NCBI RefSeq assembly: GCF_019578655.1
Contig: NC_063256.1
Span: forward strand, 16,006,916 to 16,070,915
Source: Ricinus communis
Taxonomy: Eukaryota; Streptophyta; Magnoliopsida; Malpighiales; Euphorbiaceae
Direction: 5' to 3'
DNA: 64,000 nucleotides
Positions 13,971 to 25,414 of the stretch are shown here, in pieces (position 1 is the stretch's first letter; every line of letters starts with the position of its first letter). Made by a program: the position numbers and the translations under genes. Under the pieces are notes generated by a model. The model was not told the origin of the DNA and made no database searches. It saw nothing but the letters and a program-made list of their open reading frames with translations.

Positions 13971-14537
13971 ATATACAAAAATTACGGGTTTATTTTCTTC
14001 GATTTATAAATATCCCCATATTACGGGATTGTTTTCTCATATTCAAAAATTTACCCCTTCTACGAGGTTGTTTTCACAGACTCGCAATTATAATACTTTT
14101 ATGGGGTTCTTTTCTCAGATTTATAAATATACCCATTTTACGGGGTTATTTTCTTATATTGATAAATATACCACTATTACGGGGTCGTTTAATCATATTA
14201 AATTATTAGCACTATTATACAATTGTTTTGTCAAATTCATAAATATACACGTTTTACGAGGTTATTTTCTTATATCGACAAATATACTCCTTTTACTTGT
14301 TTGTTTTCTCATATAATAATATTAACCCATTTATAGGGTTGTTTCCTCATACTCACAAATATTCCAAAATTACGGGGTTATTTTCTCCGATTGATAAATA
14401 TCCCCATATTACGAGGTTGTTTTCTAATTTTTATAAATATACCCCTCTTACGGGGTTGCTTTCTCATATTAAAACATTTACCGCTTCTACGAGGCTATTT
14501 TCTTAGACTTGCAATTACACTACTATTACGAGGTTGT
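13968..14537 (+). repeat. Short satellite segment, + orientation (inverted-repeat arm)
   Basis: About 1.5 HOR units of the satellite, T-rich strand on +. Unusual variants (gtcgtttaatcatattaaat near 14185, actattatac near 14211, tcatataataatattaaccc near 14310) match the reverse complement of 28284-28853. The segment therefore belongs to an inverted duplication and is not a continuation of the 1-11560 array. Confidence 0.88.
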
Positions 14538-16134
14538 TGTCATGACCCCATCTGTGGGCCCGTGACCGGCACTAGGGAATGGGTAGGCGTAAGGCCACCG
14601 AATCCCGTAGTAAGCCTGACACTCACTAACTCAAACAAATCTCATCTCAAATTTTACTATTATTAATGCCACAATTATCTCAACAATTAAATTTTACACA
14701 ATTAATTCGGTTTGCCAAAAGAATTAGGCTAGACCCGAAACTCAGAAAATTTACAACTGATACATCTACTATTACTACTGCGGAGAATCTAAGATTTTAC
14801 AAATTAACATACCAAATTGAATACACCACCCGATGATGAAGGAGTCGGGTTACTAATTAAGAGTCGCGGGAAGACTATCAGTCACAAATCTGAAAAAAGA
14901 AAAAGTAAATTGAGACTGTCAGTCTCGAGAGTGAGTTAAAATCATATATCTAAAAACGGTTACAAACACTTCAATAATACATTTATTTAATTTGAAATAA
15001 ACATAAGTCATGTAAAGACATACGTGTCATACCATGCTTAAATTAAATAAAATAATTTTCACGCACAATGGGACGGAGTACCATAATAGAACACTAACAC
15101 TAACATCTCGGTCAATCTCCATACTGACATCTCGGCTAACCTCAACTCTATCATCCCGACTAATCTCATTCCAATAGGATTGGCGCCCAGAGAGTGAAGC
15201 TCGATCAGGGACCTTACCTCGAGTCTGGTCACTTGTCTTAGCCTTTCGGCTCTCTTAATCCAATAGGTCTGGCGCCTAGAGAGCAAGCTCGATCAGGGAC
15301 CTTACCTCCAGCAAACACATTCTACTAAGCCCAGAGAGCAAGCTCGATCAGGGTAAGTCATAATCCTTTCTTTTTAAATTTACCTATTTACCCTTTTCCA
15401 TCACTCTCGGATTTATACCGGAACACTCATCAAACTCTTTTGTTCTACTGTCGTCCCATCCCGTGTCATCATGCAATAATAAATCAATGATATATAAATG
15501 AATAGTAATCAAAAGCATGATATAAATGAATAATAATTAAATGAATAATTTGACCTTGCAAATAAATAACCACGATAGCAAATCAAAAATTTATCCATGA
15601 CACACGTGCATAATCGATATATAACTTTTAACTCACTGATTTGGCGACCTCCTTGCTCTGCTCTGGTGCCTCAGTTGGAGCAAGCCGGATAGAAGGATTA
15701 TCTAATCACGAAAAAATAATTTATCAATAATGCTAAAAAATTTACAATTGACCCTAGGTCTAGATTCCTAGGACTGACTGTCTAAGAATCACGACTCGGG
15801 TAAATTCTACCGAAAATTCGGCATAACCTCCCCTATAAAACGGACATTTACCCCCCGTAAAACGGGTCCAGAACCTGCCAGAAAAACACTTTAAATATCT
15901 AGCAATTTAATACAATGGGAGTCGGGTCCCCAAGACTTCACTAATTTCTCGACTCCGCACACAACACAAAAATCATGACTATGGCAGGCAGTCCGATAAA
16001 TAAATATTTTAACACATAAGATTTTCTAATACATAACACTATCAATAAGCATAAATTACATCAAAGAATTTCAAAATTAACGGGCGAGAGAAAATTACCG
16101 AGACGCTTGATCGCTCGGTCAACACCCTTCCAGC
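14538..16134 (-). mobile_element. Solo-LTR fragment, inverted copy of part of the LTR at 25415-28283
   Basis: It starts with tgtcatgacccc, an LTR 3' end on the minus strand. It continues through the conserved LTR 3' block, the gagagtgaagctcgatcagg tandem units (15180-15350), the tggcgacctccttgctctg segment near 15642 and the accccccgtaaaacgggtcc block near 15853. It stops at 16134 in ttccagcc, short of the LTR 5' end. Its order and rare variants are the reverse complement of 26682-28283. The five bases before it (gttgt, 14533-14537) are the reverse complement of the acaac that follows the solo LTR at 28284. The same insertion junction was therefore copied, not a second insertion. Confidence 0.88.
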
Positions 16135-19100
16135 CTGGTTTATTTGTAAGTATGAGAAAACAACCATTTAAATGGGTTAATTTTATAATATGAGAAAACA
16201 ACCCAGTAAAAGTGGTATATTTGTATATATAAGAAAATAGCCCCGTAAAACGTGTATATTTATGAATTTGAGAAAACAACCCCGTAAAAGTAGTGTAATT
16301 GCGAGTTTGAGAAAATAGCCTCGTAGAAGGGGTAAATTTTTTAATATGTGAAAACAACCCTGTATTACGGGGATCGGAGAAAAAAATACTATAATTTTGA
16401 TATATTTGTGAGTATGAGAAAACAAACCCTTAAAAAATTAATTTTATAATATGAGACAACAACCTGGTAAAAGGGGAATATTTGTTGATACAAGAAAATA
16501 ACCTCGTAAAACATGTATATTTATGAGTTTGAGAAAACAACCCCATACCAGTGCTAATAATTTAATATGAGAAAATGACTGCGTAAAAGTGGTATATTAA
16601 TTAATATAAGAAAATAAACTCATAAAACATGTATATCTTTGAACATGAGAAAACAACCCCGTAAAAAAGTAGTGTAATTGCGAGTCTGAGAAAACAGACC
16701 AGTAGAAGGGATAAATTTTTTAATATGAGAAAACAACCCCGTAATAAGGGGTATATTTATCAATCAGAGAAAATAACCCTGTAATTTTGGTATATTTGTG
16801 AGTATGAGAAAACAACCCCTTAAAAAGGTTAATTTTATAATATGTGAAAACAACCCCGTTAAAGCAGAATATTTGTCGATATAAGAAAATAACCCCATAA
16901 AACGTGTATATTTATGAGTTTAAGAAAACAACCCCATACTAGTGCTAATAATTTAATATGAGAAAACGACCCCGTAAAAGTGGTGTATTTAACAATGTAA
17001 GAAAATAACCCCGTAAAACTTGTATATTTATGAATATGAGAAAATAACACCGTAAGAGGGCTATATATATAAATATTAGAGAACAACCCCGTAATACACA
17101 GATATTTATCAATTAGAGAAAATAACCCCATAATGTTAGTATATTTGTGAGTATAGGAAAACAACCCGTCAAAATGGTTAATTTTATAGTTTGAGAAAAT
17201 AACCCCGTAAAAGGGGTATATTTGTCGATGTAAGAAAATAAACCTGTAAAACATGTAAATTTATGAATTTCACAAAACAACCACATAATAGTGCTAAAAA
17301 TTTAAGATGAGCAAATGACCCCGTAAAAATGGTATATTTATTAATATAAGAAAATAACCCCGTAAAACGTGTATATTTATGAATATGAGAAAATAACCCC
17401 GTAAAAGTAGTGTAATTGCAAGTCTGAGAAAATAGGCTCGTAGAAGGGGTAAATTTTTTAATATGAGAAAATAACCCCGTAATACGGGGATATTTATCAA
17501 TCGGAGAAAATAACCCCCCAATTTTGGTATATTTGTGAGTATGAGAAAACAACCCCTTAAAAAAGTTAATTTTATAATATGAAAAATCCCCGTAAAACGG
17601 GAATATTTGTCGATATAAGAAAATAATCCCATAAAATGTGTATATTTATGAGTTTGAGAAAACAACCCCATACTAGTGCGAATAATTTAATATGAGAATG
17701 ACCACGTAAAAGTGGTATATTTATCAATATAATAAAATAACCTCGTAAAACGTGTATATTTAAGAATCTTGGAGAACAACCCCGTAAAAAGTAGTGTAAT
17801 TGCGAGTTTGAGAAAATAGCCTCGTAGAAGGGGTATAGTTTTTAATATGAGAAAACAACCCCGTAATACGGGGATAGTTATTAATCGGAGAAAATAACCG
17901 TGTAATTTTGGTATATTTGTGAGTATGAGAAAACAACCCCTTATAAGGGTTAATTTTATAATATGAGAAAACAACCCCGTAAAAGGGAAATATTTGTTTA
18001 TACAAGAAAATAACCCCGTAAAATGTGTAAATTTATGAATTTGACAAAACAACCCCATAATAATGCTAATAATTTAATATGAGAGAAGGACACCGTAAAA
18101 GTGGTATATATAAGAAAATAACCCCACAAAACGTGTATATTTATGAATCTAAGAAAACAACCCCGTAAAAGTATTGTAATTGCGAGTATGAGTTTATAGT
18201 ATCATAGAAGGGGTAAATTTTTTTATATGAGAAAACAACCCTTCAAAAAAAGGCTAATCTTATAATATGAGAAAACAACCCCGTAAAAGAGGAATATTTA
18301 TCGATATAAGAAAATAACTCCATAAAACGTGTATATTTATGAGTTTGAGAAAATAACCCCGTAAAAGAAGTATAATTGCGAGTGTGAGAAAACAATCTCA
18401 TAGAAGGGGTCAATTTTTTAATATGAGAAAACAACCCCGTAAGAGGGATATATTTATAAATATTAGAAAATAACCACGTAATACGCAGCCAATCAGAGAA
18501 AATAACCCCGTAATGTTGGTATATTTTTTAGTATGGGAAAACAACCCGTTAAATGGGTTAATTTTATAATATGAGAAAACAACCCCGTAAAATGGGTATA
18601 TTTGTCAATATAAGGAAATAACCCCGTAAAACGTGTAAATTTATGAATTGAACAAAACAACGTATAACAGTGCAAAAATTTAATATGAGAAAACGACCCC
18701 ATAAAAGTGGCATATTTATGAATATAAGAAAATAACCCCGTAAAACGTGTATATTTATGAATCTATGAAAATAACCCCGTAAAAGTAGTGTGACTGCGAG
18801 TCTGACAAAATAGCCTCGTAGAAGGGGTAAATTTTTTAATATGAGAAAACAACCCCGTAATACGGGGATAATTGTTAATCGGAGAAAATAACCGTGTAAT
18901 TTTGTTATATTTGTGAGTATGAGAAAACAACCCGTTAAAAGGGGTATATTTGTCGATCTAAGAAAATAACCCCGTAAAACGTGTATATTTATGAATTTGA
19001 CAAAACAACCCCATAATAGTGCTAATAATTTAATATGAGAAAACGACCCCATAAAAGTGGTATATTTATCAATATAAGAAAATAACCCTGTAAAACGTGT

Positions 19101-21305
19101 ATGTTTATGAATCTAAGAAAACAACCCCAAGTTTGAAAAAATAGCCTCGTAGAAGGGGTAAATTTTTTAATATGAGAAAACAACCTCGTAATATGGGAAT
19201 ATTTATCAATCGGAGAAAATAACCCCGTAATTTCGGTATATTTGTGAGTATGAGAAAACAACCCCTTAAAAGGGTTAATTTTATAATATGAGAAAACAAC
19301 CCCATAAAAGGGGTATATTTGTCGATTTAAGAAAATAATGCCATAAAACGTGTATATTTATTAATTTGACAAAGCAACCCCATAATAGTGCTAATAATTT
19401 AATATGAGAAAACGACTTCGTAAAAGTGGTGTGTATTTTTATAAATCTAAGCAAACAACCTCGTAAAAGTAGTGTAATTGTGAGTTTGAGAAAATAGCCT
19501 CGTAGAAGGGGTAAATTTTTTAATATGAGAAAACAACATCGTCATACGGGGATAGTTATCAATCGGAGAAAATAATCCTGTAATTTTGGTATATTTATGA
19601 GTATGAGAAAACAACTCCCTTGAAAGGGTTAATTTATAATATGAGAAAACAACCCCGTATTGTCGATATAAGAAAATAACCCCGTAAAATGTGTATATTT
19701 ATGAATATGAGAATACAACCCCGTAAAAGTAGTGTAATTGCGAGTCTGAGAAAACAGCCTCACAGAATGGGTAAATTTTTTAATATGACAAAACAATCCT
19801 ATAAAGGGGGTATATTTATAAATATTAGAAAACAACCCCGTACGTGGATATTTATCAATCGGAGTAAATAATCCCGTAATGTTGGTATATTTGTGAGTAT
19901 GGGAAAACAATTCGTTAAATGGGTTAATTTTATAGTATGAGAAAACAACCCTGTAAAAGGGGGTATATTTGTCGATATAAGAAAATAACCCCGTAAAACA
20001 TGTAAATTTATGAATTTGAGAAAAAATGCCAAAATAGTGCTAATAATTTAATATGAGAAAATGACCTCGTAAAAGTGGTATTTAATCAATATAATAAAAT
20101 AACCCCATGAAATGTGTAAATTTATGAATCTGAGAAACAACCCCGTAAAATTAGGGTAATTGCGATTATGAGAAAACAACCTCGTAGAAAGGGTAAACTT
20201 TTTAATATGAGAAAATAACCCTATAATTTTGGTATATGTGTGAGTGAGAAAATAACCACATAAATGGGTTAATTTTAGAATATGAGAAAACAACCCCGTA
20301 AAAGGTGAATATTTGTTGATATAAGAAAATAACCCCATAAAATGTGTATATTTATGAGTTTTAGAAAACAACCCCATACTAGTGCTAATAATTTAATATG
20401 AGAAAACAAACCCGTAAAAGTGGTATATTTATGAATAATTTTTGTATATTTGTGAGTATGAGAAAACAACCACGTAAATGGGTTAATTTTAATATGAGAA
20501 AACAACCCCGTAAAAGGTGTATATTCGTCGATACTAGAAAATAACCCCATAAAACTTGCAAATTTATGAATTTGACAAAACAATGCCATAATAATGCTAA
20601 TAATTTAATATGAGAAAATGACCCCGTAAAAGTGGTATATTTATGAATATAAGAAAATAACCCCGTAAAATGTGTATATTTATGAATCTGAGAAAATAAC
20701 CCCGTAAAAGTAGTGTAATTGTGAGTCCGAGAAAACAGCCTCATAGAAGGGGCAAATTTTTTAATATGAGAAAACAACCCCATAATACGGGGATAGTTAT
20801 CAATCGGAGAAAATAATCCTGTAATTTTGGTATATTTGTGAGTATGAGAAAACAACCCCTTAAATAGGTTAATTTTATAATATGGGAAAACAACCCCTTA
20901 AATAGGTTAATTTTATAATATGGGAAAACAACCCCATAAAAGGGGTATGTTTGTCGATATAACAAAATAACCCCGTAAAATATGTAAATTTATGAGTTTG
21001 AGAAAACAACCCCATACTAGAGCTAATAATTTAATATGAGAAAACGACCCCGTTAAAAGTGATATATTTATCAATGTAAGAAAATAACCCCGTAAAATGT
21101 GTATATTTATGAATATGAGCAAATAACCCCGTAAAAGTAGTGTAATTGCGAGTCTGAGAAAACAGGCTCATAGAAGGGGTAAATTTTTTAATATGAGAAC
21201 ACAACCCCGTAATACGAGGAATATTTATCAATCGGAGAAAGTAACCCCGTAATTTCGATATATTTGTGAGTATGAGAAAACAACCCCTTAAATAGGTTGA
21301 TTTTA
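16135..21305 (-). repeat. Higher-order satellite array, - orientation (segment 1)
   Basis: This is the same satellite family as 1-11560 but with the T-rich strand on -, so the + strand reads aaccccgtaaa and tatgagaaaacaacc. The reverse complement of the A landmark (gtgctaataattt) recurs at about 16551, 16942, 17291, 18062, 19020, 19388, 20037 and 20383, mostly 350-400 bp apart. It begins abruptly after the truncated LTR at 16134 and ends at the Mutator-like terminus at 21306. Short A-to-A spacings (for example 20383 to 20596) mark missing monomers. Confidence 0.95.
20853..20929 (-). repeat. Single-monomer tandem duplication (38 bp)
   Basis: The unit beginning caaccccttaaataggtt occurs at 20853 and again at 20891 with no mismatch over 38 bp. 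This is a one-monomer gain of the D/E junction type. Confidence 0.9.
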
Positions 21306-22238
21306 GGGGAAAAGGCTCAAATTTGCCCCTGACGTATAACAACTGGTACGGATTGGCCCTCTAAGTTTTTTTTAGCCAGTTGCATACAATATCTCGCGAA
21401 ACGGAGTTCTTAAGCCCCTCTTTAGAGCGGAGCTGGAGAACGTTAAGTTCAAAATATATAATCATTACTAGGACCCACATGTAAGGAAGCAACTTAATAA
21501 AAGCGGGACACATTTGCTAGGCTTCTTTTCCTTCTGATATAAAAAAATAATTAACAGTGGGAGTTATTGTCCTATACTAACTAGGGATTGTAACTTGCTA
21601 TAAAGAATCCCAACAACTGACCTGGTGTAACTGTAAGGGCTAAATCGATCGATTGAAGCTCGTTTTTTCTAACCCTAAGACATACTAAAATCACCACTTA
21701 ACCATATAGAAAGGAAGTGAGTTACGGCGGTGTTTAGGTGTATACTGTGTTTGCAAGTTGGAGTTACTAGGTATGTTAAAGCGAAACATGTGGGTCTCAT
21801 TGTTTTATTCTGTTTTATTCTGTTTTAAAATGTAATTGCTTTTTAATATTAAATGTTGAGTTGTCCCCTTCGAAATAGTAGTCCTCATGTAGTGTAAAGT
21901 GAGTTAAGTATTGCGATTGCTTTAGCATTGCTTTATTACTTGAGCTATATGTGGTTGTATACACTAAGTCTGCTTGCTATCATAAGAAAATGATTTTAAA
22001 GTTATTTTTTTATTTTATTTTATGCAGAATGTCTAGTGTTGTGAATCTGAGATTTAACTTTGGTGGTAGATGGTAATTACATCCAAAAATTGATTATCTA
22101 GATGGTGATATTGATATACTATATAATCTTGATTCTGACTTCATATGTTATGGACATATTAAGGATAGATATAGGAATCTTCTTGGGTATGCAAATGTGG
22201 AATGTATTTTTGTACTTGAACCTGGAAAAGAAATGGAA
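21306..22238 (+). mobile_element. Mutator-like (MULE) DNA transposon, 5' part
   Basis: Unique sequence starts abruptly after satellite with ggggaaaaggctcaaatttg and cccctgacg, a form typical of terminal inverted repeats of plant MULEs. From 22029 a frame encodes a peptide resembling the PB1-like N-terminus of MULE transposases (NLRFNFGGRW, then DGDIDILYNLDSDF and LLGY). The element is cut at 22238 by an LTR fragment, so the catalytic and zinc-finger parts and the other terminus are missing from the window. Assignment rests on recognition of the terminus and the N-terminal motif. The 9-11 bp target duplication cannot be tested without the far end. Confidence 0.55.
22029..22238 (+). pseudogene. 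MULE transposase N-terminal fragment, interrupted
   Basis: An ATG at 22029 opens a frame of 15 codons (MSSVVNLRFNFGGRW). An in-frame TAA at 22074-22076 follows, and then the same frame stays open for 54 codons to the LTR junction. After the stop it reads LHPKIDYLDGDIDILYNL, then a basic stretch, LLGYANVECIFVLEPG and an acidic end. The pattern 'hydrophobic-F-x-GG-x-W ... Y-x-DG ... D-D ... LGY' fits the PB1-like domain that starts plant MURA proteins. It is dead through both the stop and the LTR insertion. A captured host gene is possible but less likely given the adjoining MULE-like terminus. Confidence 0.5.
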
Positions 22239-23503
22239 TGTCACGACCCCCTCGTGGGCCCGTGACCGGCACTAGGGAATGGGTAGGCGTAAGGCTACCG
22301 AAACCCGTAGTAAGCCTGACACTCACTGACTTAAACAAATCTCATCTCAATTCATATTATTAAAGCCACAAATCTTAACATTAAATGTTACACAATTGAG
22401 TCGGTCTACCGGAACAATTAGGCGAGACCCGAAACTACAAAAAATTTACAACTGATACATCTATTATTATTACTGCGGAGAATCTAAGATTTACCAATTT
22501 ACATACCAAATCAAATACATCACCCGATGATGAAGGAGTCGGGTTACTGAATAAGAGTCGCGGGAAGACTAACAGTCACGAATCTGAAAAACAGTAAATG
22601 GAGACTGTCAATCTCGAGAGTGAGTTAAAATCAAATAATCTAGAGACTATTGCTTTCTTCACAGAAAATATTAATCATTCGAATCAATATATCAACCATG
22701 CACGTAAATACAACCCATATTATAATCATACCATAATAAATAAATAAATGAATAAATAAAAATGTATTTTTACTTTTACGGGACGAGTGGCTCAATAGAA
22801 CCCTAACCCCAAATTCTAGTAGTCATTTTGGCTCTCTTAATCCAATAAGACTGGCGCCCAGAGAGCAATGCTCGACCAGAGACCTTACCTCCAGTCTGGT
22901 CACTTAAGTATCCAAGTATGCCGGCGCCCAGAGAGCAATGCTCGACCAGGGACCTTTACTCCGGCATATCATTCCAATAGGACTGGCGCCCAAGGAGCGA
23001 AACTCGACCAGGGTCCTTAACTCCAGTCCGGTCACTTAATATTCAAATAAGCCAGCGCCCAGAGAGCAAAGCTCGACCAGGGTCCTTTACTCTGGCATCT
23101 CACTCAAATCAGCCCAGAGAGCCATGCTCGACCAGGGCAAAACTCATAATAATCTTATTACCGCAATTTACTCAAATCAGCCCAGAGAGCCATGCTTGAC
23201 CAGGGCGAACACATAAAAATCTTTTTACCCATCCATGATCATTACCGGTGCGCACGCGGTCCTGATGTAACCCATCAGGCGGCATGTTCTACAAGCCATA
23301 TTTCCCAAATCGCAATCACCACATTTAATAAATATTATTGTCTAAAGAAGTCATTCAACTATATCAAAATAACGATTAACAATTTAGAGTAAGACATCAT
23401 GCAACTCATGTGGAAAACTGATAATATTTGGTATTATTATAACATTACTATAATAATACTTATATTATCTTCAATAATTAATAATCCAGTGAAATTATTT
23501 ATA
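22239..23503 (-). mobile_element. LTR fragment (3' part), reverse orientation
   Basis: It begins with tgtcacgacccc and carries, on the minus strand, the conserved LTR 3' block (22265-22320), the tcacccgatgatgaaggagt segment, the gactgtcaatctcgagag segment, and an expanded set of cgcccagagagcaatgctcg tandem units (22855-23215). The taacccatcaggcgg block follows near 23269. It then runs into an AT-rich stretch and meets satellite at about 23504, so the LTR 5' half is missing. It lies within MULE sequence on its left and satellite on its right. A deletion therefore removed the rest of the LTR together with the rest of the MULE. Confidence 0.8.
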
Positions 23504-25414
23504 AAATAACCCCGTAAAACGTGTATATTTATGAATTTTATAAAATAACCCCATAGTAGTGCTAATAAATTAATATGAGAAAATGATCCTGTAAAAGTGC
23601 TATATTTATCAATGTAAGAAAATAATCCCGTAAAATGTATATATTTATGAATCTAAAAAACAACCACATAAAAGTAGTGTAATTGCGAATCTCAAAAACC
23701 AGCCTTATAGAAGGGGTAGATTTTTTAATATGAGAAAACAACCCCGTAAGAGGGGTATATTTATAAATATTAGCAAACAACCCCATAATACGGGGATATT
23801 TATCAATCGGAGAAAATAACCCCGTAATTTGGTATATTTGTGAGTATGAGAAAATAACCCCTTAAATATGTTAATTTTATAATATGAGAAACTAACCCCG
23901 TAAAAAGGGTATATTTGTCGATATAAAAAAATATCCCCGTAAAACATGTATATTTATGAATTTGACAAAACAACCCCAGAAAAGTGCTAAAATTTAATAT
24001 AAGAATATGACCCCGTAAAAGTGGTATATTTATCAATATAAGAAAATAACCCTGTAAAATGTGTATATTTGTGAATCTGAGAAAACAACCCCATAAAAGT
24101 AGTGTAATTGCGAGTCTGAGAAAATAGCCTTGTAGAAGGGATAAATTTTTTAATATTTGAAAATAACCCCGTAATACGGAGATATATATCAATCGGAGAA
24201 AATAACCTCATAATTTTGTACATTTGTGAGTATGAGAAAATAACCCCTTAAATGGATTAATTTTATAATATAAGAAAACAACCTCGTAAAAGGGGTATAT
24301 ATGTCGATATAAGAAAATATAGTGACTCCGTAAAAAGGGTATATTTGTCGATATAAGAAAATATAGTGACCCCGTAAAAGTAGTATAATTGAGAGTCTAT
24401 GAATACAGCCTCGTAGAAAGGGTAAATTTCTTAATATGATAAAACAACCCCGTAGTATGGGAACATTTATCAATCTAAAATAATAACCCCGTAATGTTGG
24501 TATATTTGTGAGTATGGGAAAACAACCCACTTAAATGGATTAACTTTAGAGTATCAGAAAACAACCCCGTAAAAGGGATATATTTGTCGATATAGGAAAA
24601 TAACCCCGTAAAACATGTAAATTTATGAATTTGACAAAATAACCTGTAATAGTGCTAATAATTTAATATGAGAAAACGACCACGTAAAAATTTTATATTT
24701 ATCAATATACGAAAATAATCCCATAAAACGTGTATATTTATTAGAGAGAACAACCTCGTAGAAGGGGTAAATTTTTTAATATGAGAAAATAACCCCGTAA
24801 AACAGGGATATTTATCAATCGGAGAAAATAACCCCGTAATTTTAGTATATTTTTTAGTATGAGAAAACAACCCTATAAATGTGTTAATTTTATAGTATGA
24901 GAAAACAAACTCGTAAAACGGGTATATTTGTCGATATAAGAAAATAACCTCGTAAAACGTGTATATTTATGAATTTGACAAAATAACTGTATAATAGAGC
25001 TAATAATTTAATATGAGAAAACGACCCTGTAATAGTGGTATATTTATCAATATAAGAAAATAACCCCGTAAAACGGGTATATTTATGAATCTGAGAAAAG
25101 AACCCCGTAAAAGTATGATAATTGCGAGTCTATGAAAACAACTTCATAGAAGGGGTAAATTTTTGAATATGAGAAAACAATCCCGTAATACGGGGATATT
25201 TATAAATCGAAGAAAATAAACCCGGAATTTTTGTATATTTGTGAGTATGAGAAAACAAGTCCGTAAAAGGGGTATATTTATGAATTTTAGAAAACAACCC
25301 TATGATAGTACTAAAAATTTAATATGAGAAAACGACCCCGTAAAAATGGTAAATTTATCAATATAAGAAAATAAACTCGTAAAATGTGTATATTTATGAA
25401 TCTGAGAAAAAAAC
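23504..25414 (-). repeat. Higher-order satellite array, - orientation (segment 2)
   Basis: This segment has the same family and polarity as 16135-21305. Rare variants, such as ataaattaatatgagaaaat near 23566, atctaaaaaacaaccac near 23651, and an extra aaatatagtga near 24315 and 24358, match 42794-44690 in the same order. It is therefore one copy of a direct segmental duplication. The segment ends where a solo LTR is inserted at 25415. Confidence 0.93.
24293..24378 (-). repeat. Local duplication of a C monomer carrying an aatatagtga insertion
   Basis: The string gtcgatataagaaaatatag occurs near 24303 and again near 24346, about 43 bp apart. The paralogous stretch at 43585 has one copy. The extra copy therefore arose after the larger duplication. 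Confidence 0.8.

Larger units (their letters stand above)
13968..16134. repeat. Left arm of a 2.17-kb inverted duplication
   Basis: This arm is the reverse complement of 26682-28853 and includes both satellite and solo-LTR sequence with their shared junction. The arms are separated by about 10.5 kb. The copy ends within the LTR on one side (ttccagcc at 16134) and inside an E-type satellite monomer (atatacaaaaattac) on the other. A few per cent of bases differ by eye, so the event is not very recent. Confidence 0.87.

Noticed and set aside
16135..21305. Interstitial telomere repeats (aaccccgtaaa resembling CCCTAAA)
   Set aside because: The unit is 39 bp, not 7 bp. The CG after the C-run is conserved, and no run of true telomere units is present.
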